Shown here piece by piece: positions 54,480-64,000 of a stretch of DNA of 64,000 nt; position 1 is the stretch's first letter; every line of letters starts with the position of its first letter. Below the pieces are notes generated by a model that saw only the letters and a list, made by a program, of their open reading frames with translations, did no database searches and was not told the origin of the DNA. Source of the stretch: Sclerodactyla briareus (taxonomy: Eukaryota; Echinodermata; Holothuroidea; Dendrochirotida; Sclerodactylidae); the NCBI GenBank assembly GCA_026419785.1, contig JAODTK010002010.1, positions 62,001 through 126,000 on the forward strand. The letters are read 5' to 3'. A program made the translations under genes and the position numbers.

Positions 54480-55505
54480 GCGAAGCTTTTTCGAAAATGA
54501 GGAGGAGGAGGCACTTACTTTTGCTTTTTTTTCAGGCGAACCGACTATTGCTTATCAAAATGTGTATTACAAGATGGTTGTCCCACATGACCTTTTCTCA
54601 GAGGAGGCGGCCTTTCTCATTCTTTTTTATTTATGGTTCTACAGGGACCCAATTCCAACATATTATTCAAAAAAAGTTATGGCTTGAATGAAGAAACAAG
54701 GCGACTCGCTCCTCCCGTGTCTCGCCTGTTGCCGCGATCAGTGATTTCTTTTACTTCTATTTATCACCATGCAAACAATTACCATACACCAGGCATTCCA
54801 TAGTGTGCTTTAATATCCAAATACCTCTTAAATATTTAACATATCATCTACACCCCTTGGACCATAGCAAAACCGAACAACATACTGAGGGTCTTTGGAT
54901 CCTAACCTACTGTACCCTCCTCCATTATAAACATAATTACTGAGTTAATAGTTCCCAATTCAGAATTATGTATGTCCAAACAATGTAAACGGATCCTCAA
55001 TCTAATAATGTTTTTATCCCTGTCTCAATATCACAGGTATGTCCCTTTATACATCTACCTACTTACTACTTCCAGTAACCTCCCATGGGAGTTCACACCC
55101 ACCCCTCTCACACACTCTTGCAAGCCATCCCCTGTCTAGATGGCATAGAGCCATCTAATTAGACTCCCCTGGCAGGTGAACCGACACTCTCAGGCTGCTG
55201 GCTGTAGGCCCTATTGGCTGAAGCTGTATGACTATATAAGTGATATAAGTGGAATTCCACTGTACTCACTGCTGCAATCAATTGTCAACAAGGTATGCCC
55301 CTGAAGTTGATATGAATAAGCCAATACATGGAATCTCTGTCCCTGGTGATCAGATAGGGAATACTATTTAGGGAAATTGAATGAAAATACCATACCCATG
55401 GTGACGCAAAGTTGCAATGAGTAACAATTCAAATCGAATATAGTCTCACGGCTTATCTTTCTAGGGTGCTGAGCTAGACTCAATACCATTCTTAATGCGT
55501 AGCTT
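54480..55505 (+). repeat. Dispersed repeat, partners at 8677-9425 and 58745-59165
   Basis: The left part (54480-54715), with CTCAGAGGAGGCGGCC, GGTTCTACAGGG and CAAAAAAAGTTATGGCTTGA, matches 58745-59165. The right part (54716-55505), from GTGTCTCGCCTGTTGCCGCG to the end, matches 8677-9425. This copy therefore joins two pieces found separately elsewhere and is the most complete. Two short plus frames (54472-54691) lie in the left part but are not conserved in the partner. Confidence 0.85.
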
Positions 55506-55568
55506 CAGATGAAAATCCTTCAATGGGTTGACAAAAGCTTCATTTATTCTCACAAACAGTATTGATCA

Positions 55569-55675
55569 GTTTTTAACCAGTTTGAAGTGGTCAAAACCTA
55601 CCGGTTTAAACCAGGTTTTAACCGGTTTAAACTCGGCGGGCGGGATTTAACCGTCTTACACGGTTTTAAACCAGC
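55569..55675. repeat. AACCGGTTTAAACC palindrome cluster
   Basis: Four to five variants of ACCGGTTTAAACC, CAGGTTTTAACCGGTTTAAA, TTAACCGTC and CGGTTTTAAACCAG in about 105 bases. Self-complementary, with a GGCGGGCGGG insert in the middle. Confidence 0.8.
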
Positions 55676-55699
55676 CAACCCTGGCCCCTGGACACATGC

Positions 55700-55840
55700 T
55701 TGCTGGCACCTATTTGCTTCAAACCCTCTACTGAACTGCAAAAAATCAGTTTTTTGTTTAAATTTAATTAATCACTTGGGCCATGTGGGGGGGTTCTGAC
55801 TCCCAAACCCCCCCTCTCCCCCCATGGGTACGCCCTTGCT
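55700..55840 (+). repeat. AAAAATCAGTTTTTTG...TCACTTGGG repeat, copy 2
   Basis: AACTGCAAAAAATCAGTTTT, AATCACTTGGGCCATGTGGG, a C-rich stretch, then CCCATGGGTACGCCC. Partner at 46975-47120. Confidence 0.6.
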
Positions 55841-57159
55841 TGGTACAACCCAAATATCGCGGCTTTTGCGCACAATGGTGTTGGATCTCATTGAACTCGT
55901 TTTGCGGTGCACCTGTGCTGAAGTGGCAGTCCGGGACACAACGAGACCAAAAAAAAATTAATGCACCTTCTCGCAGTGGTGTGACGATCTCTGCCTAGTG
56001 GGGCCACTTGTGGTGAAGTGTTGTTCAATCATAGCTGAAGGCTGGACACGCAAAAGAGAAATCTCGGCGCCAGGTTGGTGCTGGGTTGTGTGAAAGATTA
56101 GGAATAACAGTAAATAGTGAGATTGAGGGGGGTGTGTTACTCTTTATTATTACAGCTGGCTCAATAGGCCACCTTAGCGTATGTTAAATTATCGTACAAA
56201 AAAAAAACAAACTTTTCGTGGAAGAGGTCTCTGTGGCGAACATATACATTCGATCGAGAGCTATTAATATTATAATGTAGCACTGTACCGGACATAGATT
56301 TATCGAGCCAATCAGTAAACTCCTATCCTGACTCTCCCACAAATATGTTAATGTTAACGACACGACAGTCATCTTACTGATTCTTCTCACTCTCAGGCTC
56401 TACTCTCTTTTCTTAGCAGCTTTTGAAGGAATGTCTGTGAGTTTTTTGGGGTGCTCTGAGAATAGTTGGAGTTTAGTGATGCTCATGATGGAGAAAAAAA
56501 AAAACAACGGGATGCAGGAAACCACATGGAGGACAAGAAGTATTTACTAAAACAATTATCTCGTAACTAGTATTTATGCTAACTATTTTCCTATGTGGAG
56601 TTAATTATAATGGCTAGATGTAGCTTCTCAAAACTAAACACGAACTTGCGATTTCTAGCAGCCAGATGTATCGCGAAATATCTACTCCTGAATTAAAACG
56701 TCTTGTCGAGCACCGTTGTGGTTGGGGAAATCCATTGGTCAGACCAGCGCAACACAGAAAAAAAAAGGAAGCACACGAACCAAAAGGATACTGTTCTTGT
56801 TATTCTGTTAATATTGATGTCAAACGTTAGAGTGGAGGAGTCGATGTCACGCCTGAAAGGCACAAAGTTTCAGAGAGTTGCCGTGAGTTTCTACTTTCAG
56901 GAAACAATACTAATACTAACTGGAAATGTGGGATGGTTTTTGCCTAATGCCAGGTGACTATTATCAATAATACAGTTAACGTTAGGCCTAAACTTATTGC
57001 TGTTCAAGGTACATGTGCGTTGGGCCACTGGACAGCTGCACTGGGCGCGATCTGCGAGGTGAGAATATGAGGGGGGGGGGGATTGACTACGATGTTTTTT
57101 AAGCATCCCAACTAGCGGAGCACCACCAGAAGTTGGCGTGGGGCTCAGGCATACAAGAA
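55841..57159. other. No assigned gene
   Basis: A-runs near 55950, 56199 and 56500. A G-run at 57072-57081. Frames at 56703-56957 (plus) and 56897-57106 (minus) have no supporting signals. Confidence 0.35.
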
Positions 57160-57275
57160 AAGATTTTGTTTCACACAGAGGCCGTCACACGGTGGGGGAA
57201 GCGGGGGGAAAGCCCCCCCACTTTCTAAAGGGGGGGGGATATCCAATCGTTTGCCCCCCCCACTTTTCGGACCTT
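57160..57275. repeat. Paired G- and C-runs with CACTTTTCGG
   Basis: GCGGGGGGAAAGCCCCCCCA (57199-57218) is a tight hairpin. It is followed by a second G-run (57229-57238) and CCCCCCCCACTTTTCGGACC. This resembles the C-run plus CACTTTT part of the 57955 module. Confidence 0.65.
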
Positions 57276-57954
57276 GATAAAAAAAGAAATAGGCCCATGA
57301 CCGAGTTGGATCACTCTAAACTGATGCAATTTGTGTTAAACGTTGGAAATGTTTAAGTCCCAATAATTCAGGTGCGGACCCCAGGTGAAGATCTGGACCC
57401 GGACTGGGCCGAAAAGTGGAAGGATACCCATGTTTCATACAGTTCTCGAATTTTAATCGAATAGCCAAGTGCATAACTTTCCAAGTGTTTCGCGCAATGT
57501 CGTTTTCATCCAGAAGTTGTAGGCTAAAAATAGCGAGTTAATGCTTCGATTAATTTCGTTCACTCGATTAATTTCAGATACCTTGGGGACAGACTGCTCC
57601 CCCCCCCCATTTTTGAGATGAAAAATTCGTGGAAGTGAATTGCCTTTTTCGATAAAATGTCGGGGAAACATGCAATTTTTTTTTGCACGCGCCCATAGTT
57701 TGCCAGTGCCCTGACTTGGAAAATGCGGTACAAATTTCTTCTCCCAAATTGGAGTGGTCCGTACACCTATGGCTTTCCCTTCGATCCCACCAGACTGCCA
57801 GAGACCGTTCAGTAGAACCCTGGATCCCATGCAAACGGAGCCAGAGTAGAAAAGTTAATAATGACATATTGACAACTCTTTGTCTGTCTTTTACTCGAAT
57901 CCACATTTAGATGGGTTGTGCTATGGAGGCTGGCAAGTGCCGTTTTCGTCGATC
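57276..57954. other. No assigned gene
   Basis: A minus frame at 57453-57830 (125 codons) spans a C-run at 57600-57608 and a T-run, so it is doubtful. Overlapping frames occur on all sides. Confidence 0.3.
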
Positions 57955-58080
57955 TGGAAGTATGGAAAATCTGAAATTTCTTTGTACGCCCACCGCGCCA
58001 ACAGTTGGTGGCGCTCTGCTTAGATGGTCATTTGCGTCCGATATGTACCCCCACTTTTCGGAACGCTCCGACGCCCCTGG
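57955..58080 (+). repeat. GCGCCAAC...GTGGCGCTC module, copy 2
   Basis: CACCGCGCCAACAGTTGGTG with GCGCTCTG (57991-58018) forms a near-perfect hairpin. It is followed by TTAGATGGTCATTTG, CCCCCACTTTTCGGAACG and CGACGCCCCTGG, in the same order as 17455-17572. Confidence 0.75.
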
Positions 58081-58439
58081 TTTCACAAACACTTCAGATT
58101 GAAGGAATACTCACTTCCTTTGCCATTATGGGCCGGAGGGAAGTAAGCAACAGCCCTAAAATTGGCAATAATTCTGAAATTTGAATTTCAAGAAAACGTC
58201 CTCGAGGGAGGAACTGATCAATGTTTAGTCCTTACAATTCGGCCCACCATCAGTTGGAAGGCGTAGCCGTTCTAGCGTACAAGAAAATGTTCTTTCTTAC
58301 AGACTCCCCCAAATTGCAGGGAAAAAAGTACTTCCGGGCCGTATACGGCAGTAGGCCCACATCCCTAAAATTGACAAATAGTGGTGTTAATTCAGGGGAC
58401 CATTCATGGAGACATTTATCTCTTCTCATGATTACCATT
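58081..58439. other. No gene seen
   Basis: A 116-codon plus frame (58221-58571) runs into the minisatellite that follows and is unlikely to be real. Confidence 0.35.
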
Positions 58440-58720
58440 AGGGCCACGGTGACAGCACGATGTTCAAAAGGGTTTAGTCATAAGGTCCATGTCATAAGGC
58501 CTTTTTATTCTAAGGCTTTGTTCAGAAGGCCTGTTGTATTCATAATGGCCGAAAAGGTGCTTTATTCATAAAGTGCCGGATATTCAATAATCACCAAACA
58601 GAAGGGCCATATTCATAATAGTAAAAAGGGTCGTATTCATAATATTGAAAAAGGTCCGTTTTCATAATAGGAAAAAAAGGTCCGTTATTAATAATAGGGA
58701 AAAAGGGTCCGTTAGGCCCC
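58440..58720 (+). repeat. Degenerate minisatellite, ~27 bp unit
   Basis: Units such as GTATTCATAATATTGAAAAA, GTTTTCATAATAGGAAAAAA and GTTATTAATAATAGGGAAAA alternate with GGTC/GGCC. The right part (58610-58710) is regular and the left part diverged. Confidence 0.8.
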
Positions 58721-58744
58721 AAGTAAAAAATAGAACAGGTTTAG

Positions 58745-59165
58745 CTCCCGATTTTCGAAAAGAGGATGGAGGGGCGGGCCCCGTGTTTTTTCTTTTTTGT
58801 GGGGGGGCGACCCGGCCATTGCCTATCAAGAGTTTAATACCAGATGGGTGTCCACATGTAGACGAACTAAACTCATAGCCATGTCATAACCAGAAATTGC
58901 ATAATAACCATTCCTAAATAAATTGCAACATGAGAAATACCAGACTTTGGAAAGAGGAAAACGAAGCAGGGGTTTTGCCCACTTCTTACTCAGAGGAGGA
59001 GGGCCCCTTTATTCCTTTTTATGTTATGTGTTCTACAGGGGTTTACCAACCTAAAAACATGCTTCAAATTGTTACGCTGTCAAGAGGCAAAAACTGATTC
59101 ATCATGTAGTTAGACTTTCCAAAATATTCGTCAAAAAAAGTTATGGCCTGAATGAAAAAAAAAAA
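58745..59165 (+). repeat. Dispersed repeat, partner of 54480-54715
   Basis: CTCAGAGGAGGAGGGCCCC, GTTCTACAGGGG and CAAAAAAAGTTATGGCCTGA parallel 54600-54690, with an extra ~75 bases before the CAAAAAAAG block. It ends in an A-run at 59155-59168. Confidence 0.75.
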
Positions 59166-59300
59166 AAAGAAATTTTCAGCATCTCCAAAAAAGGAGGTGG
59201 GCGGGGACGCTAAACATGAAATATTTTATTTTGCCTTATTCATTAATGAGAGAAAATACGGAGTGCGAAACGTAACAAATCATTCAAAGTTGGAAATTAA

Positions 59301-59420
59301 CCCATCGAAAAAAGAATCAACCATCGAAAACAGAATCAACCCATCGGAAAACAGAATAAAGCCTTCAAAGAAAGAATCAACCATTATTGAAAAGCAGAAT
59401 CGCCTATCCAAAAACAAGAA
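59301..59420 (+). repeat. Minisatellite, 19-22 bp unit, about 6 copies
   Basis: CCCATCGAAAAAAGAATCAA, CCATCGAAAACAGAATCAAC, CCATCGGAAAACAGAATAAA and further degenerate units. The open frames on both strands here follow from the repeat. Confidence 0.9.
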
Positions 59421-59659
59421 ACTAGAGAATGTCGGGAGGGTAAACCGCCAAGACATATATACCCCCGCATCTCTTATTGAAGAAATTTGGGGAACATGAA
59501 ACCGGGACAATATTCGTGGAAATGAAGACATTATAGACTTGTGAAGAGTGACACGTGTACAGGTAGGAATCGGGATATTCCATAATCCACTTGTCAAGTG
59601 TATGAGGCACCCCAACAGCCGGGACAAGGTGCGTCCTTAAAAAGCACATTAATTCAAGA

Positions 59660-61508
59660 GCGACTCTTTATGACAGGGCCACCCGAAAGAGGTCAACTTC
59701 AGGTCAGAGTCACACACATGCAGGTCGACAATATATCCCAATGGTGAACCATCCACCTTCGCAGATATTCAATCTTTATCTTTTCCGCTTATAGCCAAAA
59801 AACAGTGTTTGACCCCTAAGGACTCGAATGACCTTACTGATTATGACAGTTTTTATGAAAATTGGTACTCCCCTGTGATACATCCAACTCCTATGGAGCA
59901 TTTGCATTACTGATAACACCCCAGTGCTATTGCCGAAAGAGGACTAAAATCAGTTTTGGACCCCTAAGTGACCTTTAATTGACCTTCAATGACATGGCGG
60001 CTTTTATGTAAAATGTTACACTCCATGTGATGCATCCACTCCTAGATAATATGCATTCCAATGAACATGTCCAATGTTATTGCGAAAAAGGTATAAATTA
60101 AACTTTGACCCTTGGAACTACCAAAGTAGTAGGTCCGATCGAAGCGGGAGTTGTTTTCTCAATTACAAGCACACAAAGTTCTATCACATAGCCAAAAATA
60201 ACCAGTTGCTACTTTTTTCCCCGGAAACTCCTTAAATAAGATCATTTATTCAAGATTCGACCTTTAAAACCACATGACCACCCGGACAGAGGTTCAAATT
60301 CAGGTCAGAGGTCACACACATGCAGGTCAAACAAATGAGATCACAATGGTGAAGCCATGCCAGCCTTCAGATATCAATTCTCCGAGTATAGCCAAAAAAA
60401 GTTGACCCCTAAGTTGGACCTCGAATGACTTTATGATATGACAGTTTTTATGAAAATTGTACTCGCCAGGTGATACATCCACTCCTAGGAGCACTTTTGG
60501 CATTCTATGAAACCACACCCAGTGCTATTGCCGAAAAAGTACTAAATAAGTTTTGGACCCTAAGTGACCTACTGACCTCAATGACATGGCGGTTTTATGA
60601 AATGGTTACACCCATGTGATGCAGCAACTCCTAGAAGCATATTGCCTTCCAATGAACATGTCCCAATGTTATTGCGAAAAAAGTATTAAAACTCTTCATT
60701 TGAATGATTCAGGACAACTAATATGCTAATTAGTCCCACAAACTTACCGTCAGTGATCTGGATTGCTATTGAATAAATTTATCAGGACTGGTAGTGAGGT
60801 CCTATTCACAAAGTTTTGTCAACTTACCTAAGAGTGAGAAAATAATGCATTACTTATTCTAATTTGCTAACGATAGTTAAATTAAGCACACATAATGACC
60901 TTCATGATTTCAACGCAATTGACTAAATATCGGGACTGTTCGAAGGTTCCCACTCCAAGTTTCGTGAGAACCAACAAGTTTATTAATTTGCCTAATTGCT
61001 GAATTAGTTCATGCAAGATGACCTCCAGTGGACCTCGGCCACATTAGGAAATCATCGGCACTGATAGTTGGCCCTATTCCCCAAGTTTCATGAAAAAGCC
61101 AATGAAGTTTGAAATATACGTACATTCTGCTATTAATTAGGCTATGGCCGAAGAAATGCAAACTGCCTCGGATGACCTCGAAATTGTCCACATGTTTTTC
61201 GGCTCCAACAACTACCCTCAACAACCAGTTTGTTGTAAATCGCACGAGGGGGGGGGGGACTTGACAATTTTTGCGAAAAACCTGCAAATAGAGGGCTAAC
61301 AAATCCAATACAGCCAATTTTCGAACTTATACGAGATTGTACTCATCGGACATGTGTACCACCAGTTTTGGGGCAATCGGATAAAGGTTAAAGATGTAGA
61401 GCGTAACGCCTAAATTTCGGCGGCGGGCGGCGGCGGCAGCGCGGCGGAGCGGCGGGCCACACGGCCAAAACCATAATATCCCCGAACAAGGACAGGTTGC
61501 GGGGATCT
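59660..61508 (+). repeat. Stem-loop-tailed dispersed repeat, most complete copy
   Basis: It has an internal near-duplication. GACAGTTTTTATGAAAATTG, TGATACATCCACTCCTA and CAGTGCTATTGCCGAAA occur at about 59846-59938 and again at 60439-60536. AATGACATGGCGG with ATGCATTCCAATGAACATGT or TTGCCTTCCAATGAACATGT also occurs twice (about 59988-60080 and 60583-60660). The right part has AAGTTTCATGAAAAAGCC, then a CGG-rich block (61419-61457), AACCATAATATC and a terminal hairpin. Non-coding. Confidence 0.8.
61478..61506 (+). other. Terminal stem-loop of the dispersed repeat
   Basis: ATCCCCG pairs with CGGGGAT and AAC with GTT around an AAGGACAG loop, with one bulged G. Its position at the end of the CGG-rich block matches the reversed copy at 365. 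Confidence 0.75.
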
Positions 61509-62344
61509 ATCAGTCACCATAAGCGATACTCCATGACTTTCTACCGTGAAAGGATTCATTGTATAGCCGCGCTCCTTTAAGTTTGATACACTCCACGCAG
61601 TCCTGGGAGCGGAGTGTAACAAAATCACAAGAAATGGAATCAGACCATCAGGATATGCAACGCACCCTGCCGTAGGGGATCCTGGAAGGGTGATTTCTAA
61701 GTTCTGAATGCAAGCTTACAGTGGCAGTTTTTGCCATGTTCTGTCGGCTAATAGCATATTTTTGGGAGAAAGTCTGGATTGTGCTATCAAGGCGAGGAGC
61801 TGTTTTGTTTCTTACCCTCTTGTCATTCGATTTAAAAGTAATTGGGCAACTAAGTAGTGTTGTTGAATAGAATTAGGGCGGTGGAGACATCTATAAGGGA
61901 ATTGATAGGTCCTAACATGGCATCGGATCACACTCGGCGATTAGGTTTTTGGTGTCCCCCTTTCCCATTGTATATGTTCAGGTGTGGCATGGGAGACATG
62001 CCTTTAGTAGCCCTTCTGATGTTTTGTCTACTTAGCTCTAGAAATGAAGACTGACTGGGGTCAATAGTCAGCTACATGTATGTCAAGGTTGTTTATCGTG
62101 AAACTTTGTTGTAATCTGTTGGTTCGTTGAAGGAACGTCCGGCTATCAGGGAGTGTGGACTCCACATATACGCCATAGTGAACATTTTTTTCTTTCTTTA
62201 TTGGTCAGTCGAGACAACAAACAGATATCTTGATGAGTTAGGTAAGAATGTCTTGCATGTTCCGTTCGAAAAGTGTGTACATTTGACCATTTTGCTTTTT
62301 TTTTCTTTTGTTAGACACGGGTCATTTTTTGAGGACTAATGGGA
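61509..62344. other. No gene seen
   Basis: Two short plus frames (61857-62054 and 62127-62339). The second is T-run-rich. No repeat relation noted. Confidence 0.35.
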
Positions 62345-62405
62345 CATTATATTCAGAGAAATCAATATTTTAACCATTTTAGCTTGTAACATGCAACAAT
62401 TCCAT
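62345..62405 (+). repeat. Fragment of the ~310 bp satellite
   Basis: TCAATATTTTAACCATTTTA with GCTTGTAACATG matches the monomer end (TCAATATTTTGGCCCATTTC, GGCTTGTGAACACG). Confidence 0.55.
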
Positions 62406-63753
62406 TCCAGGTGTGTATTGATGTCTTTTCATGACAGTTACACCAAGAATTTGCAGACTCCATATATCTACAAATGCCTTATTGATTTATCTCATTACCT
62501 GTTTTAGGTCCTTCTTAATCCTCTAGAAAAGAGTAACATACTTCAACATTCCAGCCATAGTATACTAGTACGGTACCGGGTTTATTATCAACACACTCTC
62601 CCACCTCACTGCTTGTATTGTACTCATTAAGAAAAGATTACAGAATGATACAGCAATCACTCGATTACTACATACTATAACAGAAGTGGAGTCCATACAA
62701 GTGTCAAATAGGCCAAGTATTGCACAATTACGTGCAACTGTATGGGTGGCGTAGGGTTGGGATGGGCGAGCAAGTTCCTGCGACGGAGTGGTCCGAGGAC
62801 TGATCAAACAGAAGTGTAACATTGTTGTTTTTTCAGGGACATTACAAATATATCCATACGACTTTTACAGCCAATGGCTACAGTGTATATTTTGTATGAT
62901 GAAGGTGGCAGCATGGTTTGACATACTGATCCTAAACTAAGCAGGAGACTGAGATATAAGTATGAGGCGTGCGATTTTCAGCTGTAATATACAAATTTTC
63001 ACCAGGACTACAGGTTGAATAATAATACTGTGGGGGCAATCAGCACTCGTATCGAGATGTGTGGAAATTTTTAGCATATTCCCGTCTCGGCTAGTACCCG
63101 ACAAAATGGGCCATATTCCCCGACGGGCATGGGGGGGGAAGTCCCCCGCTTCCCCCTGGCGCCACTCCTGTGCACTGCATAGGCTCAACCTCCATATCTT
63201 CCATCATTGGTTATGTAATGACCTTGTGCTAGCGGTGCTTGTGGAATTCGTCTTCCGTTCAATAATGTTCTATTAAAAATGAGAGTCCCATTGGTAAGTA
63301 TATGTTGTTGTTCCACCTACACAAAATGATCAGTCCTTCGTATTAGATATTGTTAAATCTTATTCTCTGCCTACCCTCTCTTCAGCATACACCTCCACTA
63401 AGTACACTCACTCTATAACATGCCACTCGCCATCCACCTCTTAACCCCCCTTTACATTCCACTGTATTAACACCCACTCTCCCCGTCACACTCACTCTTA
63501 CATAGATAATGCTTCCCTGATCCATAGGTATGTTTTAAGGGGCTAGAGCTATTGATGAGGGGGTGTAGTTAATCTTCCTTGCCTCGACAGCAACATCCAT
63601 ACACCTCCTAAAATGTGCCTACTCAGCCGCTATGGGCACAAACTGTCCAATGTTAGGTTTTGCAATTACTTATTTGGAAGAGGTACACAAGTATTGAGAC
63701 AAGGACTCTCATGACGCAGGGTCCGCGTTGTTTGACTTTTTCCTCCCCCTCTC
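62406..63753. other. No gene seen
   Basis: GGGGGGGGAAGTCCCCCGC (63131-63149) is a small G/C hairpin. 63370-63510 is a C/T/A-rich, loosely repetitive stretch (CACTCACTCT, CACCTC variants). Confidence 0.35.
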
Positions 63754-63840
63754 AGTTTCGCTTCTGGTTTTGGACACTCTGTTTTTTGTTTCGACACCAT
63801 TATTCCGTTTTGGACACCCTAGTTTCTGTTCTGGAGACGT
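63754..63840 (+). repeat. Degenerate ~22 bp tandem repeat
   Basis: GGTTTTGGACACTCTG, GTTTCGACACCATT, CGTTTTGGACACCCTAG and GTTCTGGAGACG follow each other. About four weak copies. Confidence 0.6.
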
Positions 63841-64000
63841 ATTGATTCCAAATCCTGATGGTCTGTTTTTTCCATTCTTGATGATTTTGTTACACGCCGC
63901 GCACCAGGCTGTGCGGAGTGGATCACACTTGAAGGTGAATGGCACGGCAATACAATGAAATATCCTGTTAATGGTGGAGGTCATGGAGTATCCTATGATG

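Noticed and set aside
57453-57830. 125-codon minus-strand frame
   Set aside because: It crosses a C-run and a T-run and overlaps long frames in other registers, with no splice or start support.

Overview
This window looks like intergenic or deep-intronic DNA from a large, repeat-rich animal genome. A marine invertebrate, perhaps a deuterostome, is my best guess, but no conserved gene is present to fix the lineage. No reading frame exceeds about 205 codons. There are no bacterial-style gene strings, and no rRNA, tRNA or CRISPR array. What fills the window is dispersed repeats, satellite-like tandem arrays, minisatellites, and very many long C or G runs. Repeat copies often differ by single-base gaps in homopolymers, so some broken frames may be consensus errors rather than real decay.

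Layout. 0-13 kb: a reversed copy of a stem-loop-tailed repeat (365-700), one credible isolated coding exon (2174-2356), a ~230 bp tandem array (4076-4690), a 'family A' repeat (4722-5110), a repeat whose partner lies 46 kb away (8677-9425), and a forward copy of the stem-loop-tailed repeat (9500-10870). 13-19 kb: a ~3.2 kb unit bounded by ~87 bp inverted arms (13661-16885) that encloses seven ~235 bp satellite units and two G/C hairpins. 19-28 kb: a TATA/CRE promoter-like segment with a possible first exon (19826-20012), short inverted-repeat elements, and a decayed coding stretch (26310-27248).

28-38 kb: the most structured part. A diverged ~310 bp satellite (28490-30500) precedes a stop-poor coding-like island (30552-32105). 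Next comes a fresh array of the same satellite (32110-33890, plus strand), a spacer, the same satellite in inverse orientation (35270-35905), and a second coding-like island (36140-37905). The monomer is a dimer of two related half-units and carries AGGTCA direct repeats in DR1 and DR4 spacing.

38-64 kb: interdigitated tandem units and GGCCTCG-rich modules (40770-42620), MITE-like elements (43890-44803), more family A copies, the second copy of the 46-kb-distant repeat (54480-55505), minisatellites, and a forward stem-loop-tailed repeat (59660-61508).

I cannot show that any gene here is intact. Coding-like entries are candidates resting on open frame, splice signals or composition. The repeat relationships were read directly by comparing copies by eye, so boundaries are good to roughly 10-30 bases and percent identities are not given except as rough impressions.
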